Shown: positions 8,790 to 18,277, counted from the first letter of the stretch. The stretch is DNA of 64,000 nucleotides from Gemmatimonadota bacterium (GCA_003697105.1 RFFQ01000095.1:1-64000), one strand, 5' to 3'. Notes: generated by a model not told the origin, from the letters alone. Numbers and translations: made by a program.

Positions 8790-9602
8790 TCAAAAATTCG
8801 GAACATTTACGCTTGTAATACGAATCCACGCAAATGGTGAGTCTGTAACACCCAACACCCGGCGTTGAAGCCGGTTCCACCAGCGGCGCGGATCATACGG
8901 CATATCAACCTGAAAAAAATTTAACTCATCCCACAACGGTTGGTGATAATATTTCGCCATTTCCGGCACGCCGCGGGACTGAAAATACGCTTTTGATCGG
9001 GCTTCTGCCGATAATGCTTCCGCCACGGTATAAAATGGACTATCGAGGATGTGAATTTCACCCGATGGGGCAAGCAACGAAATTAACCGCTCAATCAGCA
9101 ATTTTCGATCCGGAAAATATTGGATCGAACTCCCCAAAATCACCGCATCAAACGCCTGTGCGGGTAGCGATACCGCCATTATATCGGCATACAAAAATGT
9201 TAGGGCTGGGTTGGGAGAAAAAACCCGTGCCCCTTGTTCCAATTCCGTCTGGTTCACATCTACTGCCCATACGGTGCTTCCCCAAATGTGGCTTAATTGA
9301 TTCGACATCCAGCCATTTCCACAGCCAATATCCAATAGCGTTAACGGGCGGTTAAAACGCCGGAGATAATGGGATAATCGCCGTAGAGATGTCGCCCGGA
9401 TGCGCCATTCCGAGGACAACGGATGATCCGGCGGGACGACCGGTAATTGCCGCAGTTGGTCGTCCGAGTATAAACGTCCCTCCTGATCCCGAATTTTGAT
9501 GTAACAGGCTTCTTTTTCCTGATAAGCGGCGGGATCAGAGAGATAATAGACGCCATTTTTCAGCGTGTGACGGTATGTGTCAAGATAATGAGCTAAATTC
9601 AT
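8790..9602 (-). CDS. Class I SAM-dependent methyltransferase
   Basis: A 270-residue protein. After a ~80-residue N-terminal extension comes a Rossmann methyltransferase core: motif I LLDIGCGNGWMSNQL near residue 95, an acidic residue at the end of beta 2 (VWAVDVNQ), and the motif IV region FDAVILGSSIQYFPD near 155. The substrate is unknown. As the last gene of a glycan operon, two bases behind a GT4 gene, a sugar or lipid-linked glycan acceptor is a reasonable inference, but nothing in the sequence proves it. Confidence 0.8.
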   Translation of the reverse strand: MNLAHYLDTYRHTLKNGVYYLSDPAAYQEKEACYIKIRDQEGRLYSDDQLRQLPVVPPDHPLSSEWRIRATSLRRLSHYLRRFNRPLTLLDIGCGNGWMSNQLSHIWGSTVWAVDVNQTELEQGARVFSPNPALTFLYADIMAVSLPAQAFDAVILGSSIQYFPDRKLLIERLISLLAPSGEIHILDSPFYTVAEALSAEARSKAYFQSRGVPEMAKYYHQPLWDELNFFQVDMPYDPRRWWNRLQRRVLGVTDSPFAWIRITSVNVPNF

Positions 9603-9604
9603 GA

Positions 9605-10723
9605 TTATCCGTGTTGAATGAGGTGTTGGTAGATACGGGTTACGGTTTGTCCTAACTGGGAAAAACTCAATTGGGATTGAAAATAGCGAGCGATTTGCCT
9701 TGAATCTTCAGAAATTGACCGGCGGAGTGCTCGTTTGGCGGCGTCCTGAAAGGAATTCGGGTCGCCGGGAGTCCAAAGATACCCGTGATTTTGTAAAATC
9801 CACCGGAACGAAGGTATGCGGGTGACAATGGGGATGACGCCACATGCCAGCGCTTCGATCAAGGCATAACCACTGCCTTCGTAGTGACTGCCGAGCACGA
9901 AAAAATCGGCGCTGTTGTAGTAGCATTCCATTTGGTTGTGTTGGATGTGCCCTAACAACGTTACAGCACGGGTTAGCCGGGGGCTCCGGTCTATCAAGGC
10001 ATGTACCGGTTTTAACAGGGTTTCATCTTTGTAAATCATGTAGAGATGTGCTGCCGGTTGATCTGCTAACAGCCGGTCGAATCCTTCCAGCACGGTCAGC
10101 GGGTCTTTATTTTCGGTTAGATTGCCGACCCACAAAAAAATCGGATTGCCGCTCAGATGGGATATGCGCCGGTTTGGGGCGCGCTCGGCATACCGGAAAT
10201 GGGTGGAATTTTCCAATACGGCATAAACGGGGGTGGAATGTGCGATAATTCGGGCTTCTTGATAAGGTGCGACCATCCCGGTACCGGTAAAGAAAAAGGC
10301 ATCCACTTGGCGAAGTCCCCACCGTTGCAACCATCGCCGCCAGCCATGAAACGGTTTTTCGGCATGGTGCTGTACCACCACCGGAACATTTGGTAACTGC
10401 TGTTTCAATGCCATTGTTTGGTACGGAAAAATCAAACCGTTAATATGGATAATGTCCGGTTTCAAGGCGGCGATATAACGATGCATGGCGACCGGAAGTT
10501 GGTACCCGCGCAGACGACCACCAAATGGATCGGCGATAAACGCATAGGTCACACCTTCCTTTTCCAGATAGACCGTTTCCCGGTAACGGTGGGCAACGGT
10601 CACTTGCGCCCCGCTATCCCGCATCATATTTGCCCAATCAACGGTGGTTTGGTAGCGGGCGAATAAATCCCGGTAGGACGCTAAATCCTCATCATAATAA
10701 TAGTGGACAAATACAATGTGCAT
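9605..10723 (-). CDS. GT4-type glycosyltransferase
   Basis: A 372-residue GT-B fold protein. The N-terminal acceptor domain has an IHINGL segment. The C-terminal donor domain has the glycos_transf_1 signature: FLWVGNLTENKDPLTVLEGF near residue 190 and the E-x7-E motif (EGSGYALIE) near 295, which binds the nucleotide-sugar. GT4 enzymes are retaining cytosolic transferases that extend lipid-linked glycans. It lies two bases from the preceding GT4 gene in the same operon. Donor and acceptor cannot be predicted. Confidence 0.85.
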   Translation of the reverse strand: MHIVFVHYYYDEDLASYRDLFARYQTTVDWANMMRDSGAQVTVAHRYRETVYLEKEGVTYAFIADPFGGRLRGYQLPVAMHRYIAALKPDIIHINGLIFPYQTMALKQQLPNVPVVVQHHAEKPFHGWRRWLQRWGLRQVDAFFFTGTGMVAPYQEARIIAHSTPVYAVLENSTHFRYAERAPNRRISHLSGNPIFLWVGNLTENKDPLTVLEGFDRLLADQPAAHLYMIYKDETLLKPVHALIDRSPRLTRAVTLLGHIQHNQMECYYNSADFFVLGSHYEGSGYALIEALACGVIPIVTRIPSFRWILQNHGYLWTPGDPNSFQDAAKRALRRSISEDSRQIARYFQSQLSFSQLGQTVTRIYQHLIQHG

Positions 10724-10725
10724 AA

Positions 10726-11856
10726 TCAGGTTGCGTAGAGATGAATCAGTTGTGCGACCAACGGTTCCCAGCGAAATTGGTGCTGGATACGGATGGTGGC
10801 ACGTTTTCCCATCGTGTCCCGTTCAGGGTGATGGGCTAACCGGATCAGGGCTTCGGCGACTGCCCGTGCATCCCCAATGGGGACGATGAAGCCGGTTTGC
10901 CCCGGTTGGATGACCTCTGGAAGAACGCCCACCGGCGTGGCAATCGCCGGTAAGCCACATGCCATGCCTTCTAAAATAGACAGACAAAACGATTCATGCC
11001 GGGAGGTCAGCGCCACTACATCGGCTTGCTGGTAATAGGCGGCTAATTTATGATGAGGAATCCAACCCGGCAGCCGCACCCGATCTGCCAATCCCTCCTG
11101 CTGGATGAGGTATTGCAGGGCTTCGCGTTGCGAACCCTCTCCGATGAGATCAAGCCGGAGCTTGACCCCCTGCCGGTAGGCGAGAGCGGCTCCGCGAATA
11201 AGGGTGGCATGATCTTTCACCGGAATCAAGCCTCCCACGGCGATAAGGCGCAGTTCACCCGTGCTTGTGGCTTTTTCCGGTAGCGGTGAAAAGTGTTCTA
11301 TCTCAACCCCTAACGGGATTTTGTGCAATTTGGCGGTACTCGCCGGAAATAACGACCGGCACTGATCTCGGATATAATCCGACCCCACGACTATCTGATC
11401 GGCTTGATTCAGCGTGTAGCGCACACATTGCCGTTGCAAACCTGATAACTGGCTGCCGTAACGGATGTCCTTCAGCCCGGTGAGTTCACCGCCGGCAAGG
11501 GTGACCGTCAAGGGCAATTTGAGGCTTTTTGCCACCAGCGCCGCGATGGCGCCGGGTTCGTTTGCCCAGATGGCATGTAACCGGTCAAACGGTTTCCGGC
11601 GATGTTCTTGTACCATCGTCCACCAGCGATTTTGCACCATCCTAAGCCAATGGATGCCGGGCAGTTGCCCTTTCGCATGGGGGAACACCCAAACGTTATC
11701 CACCTGATACGGTTTGTCTTGTACCGGATAACGTAACGGAAACACCCGTACCGCGACCTTTTTCTGTAACTCATGAACGAGCCGGGTTTGCCACGGTAGA
11801 AACCAATCGGTTTCATGTGCCCGAAAACCGGCGGTGACCAGTCCAATATTCAGCAT
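10726..11856 (-). CDS. GT4-type glycosyltransferase
   Basis: A 376-residue GT-B glycosyltransferase, distinct from its neighbour. The donor-site E-x7-E motif (ESFCLSILE) lies near residue 285, preceded by LIAVGGLIPVKDHATLI. The N-terminal domain has a Gly-Gly-Glu-Leu loop (LAGGELTGL) as in many GT4 enzymes. Its start overlaps the upstream amidohydrolase stop by 7 bases, which suggests coupled translation. Probably adds a sugar to the same glycan as the next gene. Confidence 0.85.
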   Translation of the reverse strand: MLNIGLVTAGFRAHETDWFLPWQTRLVHELQKKVAVRVFPLRYPVQDKPYQVDNVWVFPHAKGQLPGIHWLRMVQNRWWTMVQEHRRKPFDRLHAIWANEPGAIAALVAKSLKLPLTVTLAGGELTGLKDIRYGSQLSGLQRQCVRYTLNQADQIVVGSDYIRDQCRSLFPASTAKLHKIPLGVEIEHFSPLPEKATSTGELRLIAVGGLIPVKDHATLIRGAALAYRQGVKLRLDLIGEGSQREALQYLIQQEGLADRVRLPGWIPHHKLAAYYQQADVVALTSRHESFCLSILEGMACGLPAIATPVGVLPEVIQPGQTGFIVPIGDARAVAEALIRLAHHPERDTMGKRATIRIQHQFRWEPLVAQLIHLYAT

Positions 11857-12986
11857 ACTTTTACCGGCAGCGTGAGCGGGACATCAATTTTACGGAGCAT
11901 TTTTTTCATATCTCCCTGCAAGATTTTTTCCACGCCGTGGATGGTAAACCGGCTAATTTTGCCGGAGAAAAGTTCGGCAAATTCGGGGTCTCCGTACACC
12001 GGTTGACCGTTTCGGATGAGCAAACAAATATCGTGTGGCATACAATCGAGCAGTGGTGCGCGGGTGAGCAGGACATTTGCGGGGTTGTCAGGCGCGAATC
12101 GTCCCAGTTCCGGGCGACATAGTAAGGTCGCTGGGGCGGTGGTCACCAGGTCAAGCAGGTCGGTTTCTGTCCAACCGCTAAGTTGCTGTGCCCAGCGGAG
12201 TTCATCCAGCAGGGTAGGTGACCCGCTCAGGGTGCTGTCACTGCCAAGTGCCAGCGGTACTCCAGCCGCTCGCAATGCCGCTATTGGCGCCGTTTGCCCG
12301 AATAGAAACTGGTTGGAGGCAGGACACCAGACCAATCCTCGCCCGTTCATCTGGAGCGTGCGTATATCGTTCTCACTCAAATTGATTCCGTGAATAATCA
12401 CCGTGTTTTTTCCCAGTGCCCCCAGTTGGTCTAATTGTACCAATTCTGCCGCCGTTTCGGCATCCGTGCCCTCGGCGAGATGGATAAAAAAGGGCACTTC
12501 TGGCGGCGTGGCGCGATATTTTGCCTCGACATTGGTCTCAAACTTCAGAGAATGCGCCCAGCCATACGGGGCAAATACCTCCACCGGAAAATCCGGTCGA
12601 TTAAATTCGGTGTGATACTCGCCATGATGTACCACTGTGGTGACCCCGGACAACACGTTTTTAAGTGCGCCCCAGTACAATCGCACTGGTAAGGGTACTG
12701 CCAATACGGGATCGATAACCGGCGACCGTTTTCGTTGCGTGATCTCCAAACCCCATTCGTAGGAGTTGGGGTATGGGGGCGATCCCAAGCGGGGAAACAG
12801 ATTAAACTCCAAATGGTCATGGCTGTTGATCAAGCCCGGATACAGATAACCGGTTTTTTGCTCAATTCGGTGTGCCTGAGGTGGCGGGGAAAGGGCGTCC
12901 ACCGCCTGAATTCGATTGCCGTGAATCGTAATCGACCCGGATGCGGTCTCAATAAAGAGGGGAGTGGGGTGTGTTCGCCGAAACAT
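11850..12986 (-). CDS. Amidohydrolase-superfamily protein (TRZ/ATZ-like) in a glycan operon
   Basis: A 378-residue metal-dependent hydrolase. Motifs run in order: NSHDHLEFN near residue 57 (His-x-His), HLAEGTDAE near 168, VIIHGINLSEND near 197 and LALGSDSTLSG near 247, the usual metal ligands of TRZ/ATZ and cytosine-deaminase-like enzymes. The family deaminates or dechlorinates ring compounds or cleaves amides; the substrate is not evident. It sits between a flippase and a GT4 gene with gaps of 1 base or an overlap, which is unusual. A role in modifying a nucleotide-linked or sugar precursor is only a guess. Confidence 0.8.
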   Translation of the reverse strand: MFRRTHPTPLFIETASGSITIHGNRIQAVDALSPPPQAHRIEQKTGYLYPGLINSHDHLEFNLFPRLGSPPYPNSYEWGLEITQRKRSPVIDPVLAVPLPVRLYWGALKNVLSGVTTVVHHGEYHTEFNRPDFPVEVFAPYGWAHSLKFETNVEAKYRATPPEVPFFIHLAEGTDAETAAELVQLDQLGALGKNTVIIHGINLSENDIRTLQMNGRGLVWCPASNQFLFGQTAPIAALRAAGVPLALGSDSTLSGSPTLLDELRWAQQLSGWTETDLLDLVTTAPATLLCRPELGRFAPDNPANVLLTRAPLLDCMPHDICLLIRNGQPVYGDPEFAELFSGKISRFTIHGVEKILQGDMKKMLRKIDVPLTLPVKVC

Positions 12987-12987
12987 A

Positions 12988-14190
12988 TCACGTGGATTGC
13001 CTTAAAAAGGGGACAAAACAGCACATCAGCACGATTTCCGAAAGTACCGTTGTGACGGTGGCGGCATACAAGCTGTAGCGTGGGATGAACAGCCAGTTGG
13101 TGAGAATGTTAAATACCAAGCCCACCGTCATACCGCCCAACACCAGCCGTTGACGGTGATGGGCGTATAGATCGGAAATCATCACCGCATTGACCATCAG
13201 GAATGGTAATGTCCAAATTAAAATTTGAGCCGGACGGGTGGCACCGGTAAATTCGACACCAAATGCCAGCCGGATGAATTTCTCTGCAAGGAGCGTGACT
13301 AGCAGTGCCAACCCACTCCCACTCAAAAAAAGGTACGGATAAAGGCGTTGGGCGATCTTCCGCCCGGGTTGCTCGGCGATCAGGGGGAAAACAGCCCCAA
13401 AAAAGGCATTGGGTACCAGCCGTACCGCCGTTAATATCGCCAAAGCAATGGCGTAAAGTCCCACCGGTTTATCTCCCGCCAGCATCGAGAGCATAATCAC
13501 ATCAATTCGGGCATAGAGAATCCCCACAATGCCGATCAGGGCAAAGATCAAAGCGGCACGGAATATTGAAAGGACACTTCCGGTTTCAACGGGATGCTTG
13601 GCGGCAATCAAAGGGATTCCCCATATCAAACTGATGATGGCTTTAAGGCTATCGACCAGTACAATAATGCCAATGACCATCACCAGATCGTGACCCTGCC
13701 ATAGCGCTCCAAAGATACCACCGACTTCTAACACACTTTGTCCAATATTGATGACCATCAGGATGTCCATCCGTTGAAACGCACGAAACAACGCATCCAG
13801 AGTATAATTGAGACTAAGCGAAATTAGCCAAAGGCAAGATAAAGCTAAACCCCATTTGATGTCCGCCGATTTTTCGGCGGCGAACCCGATGAAGGCAACT
13901 AATCCCAAAATGCTGAGGAGGGTGAGTACTGCCCGAATGCGCAACACATGCTGAAAATAGGTGCGGGCGTGTTCCGGTGTTGCCGCCACATCGCGAATAA
14001 ACAGCGTGTTCAGCCCAAAACCGATGAGCACCGTAAATTGCATCACCAACGTGGTGATGAGTGTGTATTGTCCCATCCCCACATCGCCCAAAAAGCGGGC
14101 AAGGAGGATCATTTTGACCAACGATAGCCCGGATTTGCTAATATTGGAGATTGCTAAAAATGACGTATTTTGGAGCAACTTCCGGCTCAT
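12988..14190 (-). CDS. Wzx-like polysaccharide flippase
   Basis: A 400-residue integral membrane protein with about twelve hydrophobic segments spread over its length. Its N-terminal LLQNTSFLAISNISKSGLS is typical of the MATE-like polysaccharide transporter family (RfbX/Wzx). These proteins move undecaprenyl-linked repeat units across the inner membrane. It follows the sulfotransferase by 10 bases, with AAGGAA before the ATG. No polymerase (Wzy) or chain-length gene is seen nearby, so the exported unit may be short or finished elsewhere. Confidence 0.8.
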   Translation of the reverse strand: MSRKLLQNTSFLAISNISKSGLSLVKMILLARFLGDVGMGQYTLITTLVMQFTVLIGFGLNTLFIRDVAATPEHARTYFQHVLRIRAVLTLLSILGLVAFIGFAAEKSADIKWGLALSCLWLISLSLNYTLDALFRAFQRMDILMVINIGQSVLEVGGIFGALWQGHDLVMVIGIIVLVDSLKAIISLIWGIPLIAAKHPVETGSVLSIFRAALIFALIGIVGILYARIDVIMLSMLAGDKPVGLYAIALAILTAVRLVPNAFFGAVFPLIAEQPGRKIAQRLYPYLFLSGSGLALLVTLLAEKFIRLAFGVEFTGATRPAQILIWTLPFLMVNAVMISDLYAHHRQRLVLGGMTVGLVFNILTNWLFIPRYSLYAATVTTVLSEIVLMCCFVPFLRQST

Positions 14191-14200
14191 TATTGTTCCT

Positions 14201-14965
14201 TCATAGGTGAGTGCATTTGTCCCGAAGGGTGTTCTCGGTAGCGTGATACACCTCTTGCAAATGCCGGTGAACAGCTACGGGTAGGTCGGGTAGCGGGCGG
14301 GAGGTGGGCGGCTGAATGTTGCCGGTACGGATTCTGGGGGAGGGGTCGCCGTGCTGCCCCGTGAAGGAAAATTGGTGGTAATCCGGAGTCAACGGGTGTT
14401 TCATTTGTAAAAAGTGTTGTAATGCCGGTAAAAGATGCTCCGTACGTTGGGTCAAATCGGTGTAGCTCAGATAGAAGCCGCGTTGGGGGTCGTTTAAAGT
14501 TTGGGCATACTGTGCTAGTTGGTGCAATCGATGGGGGTAGTACGTAAGTGCATCGTCTAAGGAGAAGCCGTAAAAATGTCCCAGTACGTCCACCATGCTT
14601 GCCAAACTCGCTTCTGGTTCTCGGATCAAAAAAATAAAGCGCCCGTGCGGGTGAGCGAGGAGCTCTGGTGAGAGAAATCGATTGTGATTCAATTGATCCA
14701 CTACATAGGGGATGGGTTGGCGCCAGCGACGGTAATGCCAGTAACTATCAACGATTAGCCGCTCCACATCGGCTTGGGAGCGATACGGTGCATTGCGTTC
14801 GCCGAGACCCAGTACTTCTGGATGGCTCATCAAAATGTGAGCCAGCAACGTTGAACCGGAACGCATGTGAGCTAAAATCAGGATGAAGCGCTGTTGATTT
14901 CCGGTAATTAGCCGAAAGTAACGTGAAAGCAGATAGCGCGCACCGCGCCGGAAAAATCGAACCAC
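14201..14965 (-). CDS. PAPS-dependent sulfotransferase family protein
   Basis: A ~254-residue sulfotransferase-like protein. The 5'-phosphosulfate loop appears as LAHMRSGSTLLAHIL near residue 30, and the 3'-phosphate segment as RFIFLIREPEASL near 110. It probably transfers sulfate from PAPS to a glycan. I put the start at the GTG at 14965, six bases after GGAGG. The longest ORF would start at a TTG at 15016, but that TTG belongs to the -35 box and the next bases to the -10 box. First gene of the surface-glycan operon. Confidence 0.8.
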   Translation of the reverse strand: MVRFFRRGARYLLSRYFRLITGNQQRFILILAHMRSGSTLLAHILMSHPEVLGLGERNAPYRSQADVERLIVDSYWHYRRWRQPIPYVVDQLNHNRFLSPELLAHPHGRFIFLIREPEASLASMVDVLGHFYGFSLDDALTYYPHRLHQLAQYAQTLNDPQRGFYLSYTDLTQRTEHLLPALQHFLQMKHPLTPDYHQFSFTGQHGDPSPRIRTGNIQPPTSRPLPDLPVAVHRHLQEVYHATENTLRDKCTHL

Positions 14966-14987
14966 ATCTATCCTCCAGTCCGCCCCG

Positions 14988-15016
14988 ATCATACATGGTA
15001 TGGTGTGTGGTGTCAA
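14988..15016 (-). promoter_or_regulatory. Near-consensus promoter of the glycan operon
   Basis: Minus-strand TTGACA (15016-15011), 17-base spacer, TATGAT (14993-14988). Transcription would start near 14982, about 17 bases before the GTG at 14965. Confidence 0.85.
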
Positions 15017-15028
15017 TAATATTTCTTA

Positions 15029-15057
15029 TTGACAGAACCTCTTGATTTTCATAACAA
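15029..15057 (+). promoter_or_regulatory. Divergent promoter for the radical SAM gene
   Basis: Plus-strand TTGACA (15029-15034), 17 bases, then TAACAA (15052-15057), a weak -10. The two -35 boxes of this divergent pair are only 12 bases apart, so their use may be mutually exclusive. Confidence 0.5.
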
Positions 15058-15084
15058 GAGGCAACATTAAACGGAGGAAGATGT

Positions 15085-16125
15085 ATGATTTCACCACGGG
15101 ACATGGCAAAACGACAACTTAATTTAATAACGCACCGCATCCATACCCTGCCGGTACTGGTTTTAATGCCGCACAGTAGTTGCAATTGCCGCTGTGTGAT
15201 GTGCGATATTTGGAAAGCAAACCAGACCCAGCAACAGTTGTCTCCCGCAATTTTACAAGCGCATCTGGCACTGTTCCAAAAATGGGGGGTCCGTTGGGTA
15301 ACACTTTCCGGTGGAGAGCCATTGCTTCACAAAAATTTGTGGGATTTTTGCCAGTTACTCAAATCATTGAAGATAAAAATCACGCTTCTTTCCACCGGTT
15401 TGTTGCTCCAGCGCCATGCAGAAAGTGTAGTACGCTGGTGTGACGAGGTGATTGTCTCCTTGGATGGGAGTCGGGAGATTCACAACCGGATTCGCAATAT
15501 TCCTAATGCGTATGATAAATTAGCGGCAGGTGTGGCGGCATTACGCCACATTCACCCCGATTTTCGGGTGACCGGGCGGACGGTTTTGCAACAACAAAAT
15601 TTTCGGGATTTACCCGAGATCATTCGTTCCGCGCATGCTATCGGCTTGGATCAAATCTCGTTTTTAGCGGCGGATGTTTCTACAGAGGCGTTCAATCGTC
15701 CAGAATTATGGGATGAAGAACGTTCTGCTATCGTGGCACTATGTCCTGCGGAGGTTCCGGAATTTGCAAATATTGTGGAACAGGTGATCGCTGATTTTGC
15801 TCCTGATTTTGAATGCCGCTATATTGCAGAATCCCCAGACAAATTGCGACAATTGCCCCGTTATTACGGGGCGTTGCTCGGTCAAAATCCATTTCCCCCC
15901 GTGACGTGCAACGCGCCGTGGGTTTCGGCAGTGATTGAAGCGGGCGGTACGGTGCGACCCTGCTTTTTTCATCCCTCACTTGGCAATATCCATGACGCCC
16001 CCCTCGATGAGATTTTAAACCATGAGACGGCAATTCAATTTCGCAAACACCTGCAGACGGGTGCGGATCCAATCTGTGAAAAGTGTGTTTGTTCGCTGAA
16101 TTTAGGCATTCGGACGGCGCTTTAA
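15085..16125 (+). CDS. Radical SAM protein with SPASM-like C-terminus
   Basis: A 346-residue radical SAM enzyme. The 4Fe-4S motif C-x3-C-x2-C is in SCNCRCVMCDIW near residue 33-41, and the SAM-binding GGE motif is in TLSGGEPLL near 75. The C-terminal ~80 residues carry further cysteines (a Cys-Asn-Ala-Pro segment, then RPCFF, then CEKCVC) like a SPASM or twitch auxiliary-cluster domain. Such proteins modify peptides, or act on sugars, alcohols or cofactors. Start supported by GGAGG upstream of the ATG. Divergent from the glycan operon; no precursor peptide gene was found next to it. Confidence 0.85.
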   Translation: MISPRDMAKRQLNLITHRIHTLPVLVLMPHSSCNCRCVMCDIWKANQTQQQLSPAILQAHLALFQKWGVRWVTLSGGEPLLHKNLWDFCQLLKSLKIKITLLSTGLLLQRHAESVVRWCDEVIVSLDGSREIHNRIRNIPNAYDKLAAGVAALRHIHPDFRVTGRTVLQQQNFRDLPEIIRSAHAIGLDQISFLAADVSTEAFNRPELWDEERSAIVALCPAEVPEFANIVEQVIADFAPDFECRYIAESPDKLRQLPRYYGALLGQNPFPPVTCNAPWVSAVIEAGGTVRPCFFHPSLGNIHDAPLDEILNHETAIQFRKHLQTGADPICEKCVCSLNLGIRTAL

Positions 16126-16242
16126 CGCCTCTTTTTTCCGGTGAATCTTGGCATTATATGGATTCAAAAAGAAAATTCTATTATAGGATATTGAATGGCT
16201 GAAATCCATTCTATCAGGAGTGAGAGATCGTTTCTCACCAAG

Positions 16243-17046
16243 TCATTGGTTGGTGTAACGGGCAATAATCATCACATGGTCTGCCCACCGGTTGAACGGG
16301 AATATCCCTCCCCACCGTTCATCGAGCCGTTGTAAAAAGCGGTAGATTTTCGGATGCCGCCGGGCGAATCCCACCTGATCCGGGGTGGGGCTGATCGACC
16401 CAAGCCCGATGACCCGTTGCACCGTAAAGGTTGAGCCGAGGGCACGCTTTATGCCCGTTGGGGTGAAATAATAGGTTCGGGTCGGGATACCGCTAATATC
16501 TGCCATAACACCACCTTTTTTCCACCGTCGCGTGGCAAATCTCACCTTCCCTTTCAGTACCATCAATAGTTCCCACGGACAAACCGGCGGCATGATAACC
16601 CAGACCACGAATCCGCCGGGTTTTAAAACCCGTGGCAGTTGAGCGGCAACCACACCCACATCCGGGATGCAATTTAGACCACCCAAGTTTGAAAAAACGC
16701 AATCAAATTGACCGGTGATCGGGCTTAAATCAGTGAAAGGGCATTGTTGGGTAGAGATGCGCTGGTGGAGATCGAATTGGCTAATTTTTTGTTGAATTTG
16801 TTCTACCATGCCGGAACTAACATCGGTTGCCAGTACGTGGAAGCCGTGTTGGGCTAAAAATACAGCATCCGTACCGGTACCGGCGTTAAGTTCCAGTATA
16901 GAAGCGTTGGCGGGGAGGATAGAAAGGAGGTGGTGTTGCACCTGATGGCGCATCCAACGCAGGATTTCGTTTTCCGCTTCCACCTGATCGTAGGTTTGGG
17001 CATGACGGCTAAAGGCGTGGTCTAACTGTTGCCAAGAATGGTTCAT
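16243..17046 (-). CDS. SAM-dependent methyltransferase (Methyltransf_11/25 type)
   Basis: A 267-residue class I methyltransferase. Motif I is ILELNAGTGTDAVFLA near residue 50, followed by ATDVSSGMV (ribose-binding Asp) and FDCVFSNLGGLNCIPD near 115. The N-terminus (DHAFSRHAQTYDQ) and the post-core segment, with a WVIMPP strand, resemble UbiE- and polyketide-type O/C-methyltransferases. The start overlaps the glycosyltransferase stop through ATGA, so the pair is translationally coupled. Substrate unknown, perhaps the product of that glycosyltransferase. Confidence 0.8.
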   Translation of the reverse strand: MNHSWQQLDHAFSRHAQTYDQVEAENEILRWMRHQVQHHLLSILPANASILELNAGTGTDAVFLAQHGFHVLATDVSSGMVEQIQQKISQFDLHQRISTQQCPFTDLSPITGQFDCVFSNLGGLNCIPDVGVVAAQLPRVLKPGGFVVWVIMPPVCPWELLMVLKGKVRFATRRWKKGGVMADISGIPTRTYYFTPTGIKRALGSTFTVQRVIGLGSISPTPDQVGFARRHPKIYRFLQRLDERWGGIFPFNRWADHVMIIARYTNQ

Positions 17047-18248
17047 TCGCGAATAACCTCAAGCACTTTGCCGGTTTTGACATCCACTTTGTAGGTGATA
17101 TGGCGCCACACCATCGTCAACACGCCATTTTTCACCCGCCGCAAGGTTTGGAGCAGTGACCATGCTCCTAACACAAATGTGATGGGGGTCATTATCATCC
17201 ACAGGATGGTGTTGTAATCGGGGTCTTCGGGGTCAACACTGGCCGGGTTGACGGGCACCCCTTTGCGCATGATATAACCGATTCCACCTAACACCACCAT
17301 CACGTAAGTACTTGCCATCAGGGCTTGGCTATCCTGTGCCACGACCCCGTAGCCCAAAACCACCGGCAACAGCAAAATCCAGAGGGTCAGGGGCATCACC
17401 AACACATAATAAAGGACATACGGAACTTTGAGGTAAATCTGAGAGAATTGAGTCTGCCGGATAAACCACTCAATGGTATTTTTCAGGGACATATCGCAAT
17501 AACTTTTTAAGGTGCAACTGGGGATGTATTTTCGGCGAATGTTATGCTGGCGTAAGGCGTGCATAATGGCAATATCATCGACAATTTCTGTTCCAAGCCG
17601 TTCGTATAGATTATACGCATCCATCATGGATTTTCGTAAGGCTAAACTACCTCCCCATAGCGGTTTTTCGGAATCATTGGTCATGCCCACATTGATAAAC
17701 GCCGCAAAAATACCGGCGACATAATCCCCCATCCGAAATTTTTTGACCATCGGAATCCGGCGAAAAAAACCCGTGGTCGCCCCGATCTGATCATCTCCGA
17801 AAGGCGCAATCATCTCTTGTAACCACGTGGGGTGGGGTTGGATATCGGCATCGGCGATGACAAAAATATCGGGGTGATTTGCCAGTTCCATCCCTTTGAG
17901 AATGTTGTATGTTTTTTGGGAGCACCATTCGGCTAAACCGGCAATACAAACCCGGATGTTTTCGCCGGTCTGGGCAATCCGGCGAATTACCGGTACGGCG
18001 CTATCGGTCTCACTTTCCGCACAGAAAATAAATTCCACATCACCATCGTAATGTTGGCGGGTGATGTTGCTCAAATTGTTTTCAAAATCTGGATCATCAT
18101 TACCTTTGCAGGGGATCAGCACCGACACCCGAAATCCACCGGTCGGGGGGTATGTCCGGCTACGCTGAAGCCGGATCAAATGGGTCAGGGCGATGTACAA
18201 AATCAGGCTTGAGGAGATACTAAAACCCCACAAATAAACCGTTAGCAT
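17043..18248 (-). CDS. Membrane GT2/GT21-like glycosyltransferase
   Basis: A ~401-residue processive-type glycosyltransferase with one N-terminal membrane segment and about four near residues 280-370. Catalytic motifs are visible: VLIPCKGND near residue 50, the D-x-D metal site in FVIADADIQ near 135, and a base Asp in GTEIVDDIA near 235. The arrangement resembles ceramide glucosyltransferase and HpnI of hopanoid synthesis (GT21), so the acceptor may be a lipid. The usual (Q/R)xxRW motif is degenerate (RQTQF). I chose the ATG at 18248, with GGAG upstream; the longer ORF would overlap the ATP-grasp gene. Confidence 0.75.
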   Translation of the reverse strand: MLTVYLWGFSISSSLILYIALTHLIRLQRSRTYPPTGGFRVSVLIPCKGNDDPDFENNLSNITRQHYDGDVEFIFCAESETDSAVPVIRRIAQTGENIRVCIAGLAEWCSQKTYNILKGMELANHPDIFVIADADIQPHPTWLQEMIAPFGDDQIGATTGFFRRIPMVKKFRMGDYVAGIFAAFINVGMTNDSEKPLWGGSLALRKSMMDAYNLYERLGTEIVDDIAIMHALRQHNIRRKYIPSCTLKSYCDMSLKNTIEWFIRQTQFSQIYLKVPYVLYYVLVMPLTLWILLLPVVLGYGVVAQDSQALMASTYVMVVLGGIGYIMRKGVPVNPASVDPEDPDYNTILWMIMTPITFVLGAWSLLQTLRRVKNGVLTMVWRHITYKVDVKTGKVLEVIRE

Positions 18249-18277
18249 CGTGGAAACTCCAGTCGTCAGAGGTGAGC

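Noticed and set aside
15016-15016. TTG start for the sulfotransferase at 15016
   Set aside because: The TTG is part of the -35 box TTGACA; a GTG at 14965 has GGAGG in the right place.
16201-16238. Small hairpins between the radical SAM and methyltransferase genes as a terminator
   Set aside because: The stems are only six bases and no U-run follows on either strand, so termination is not supported.
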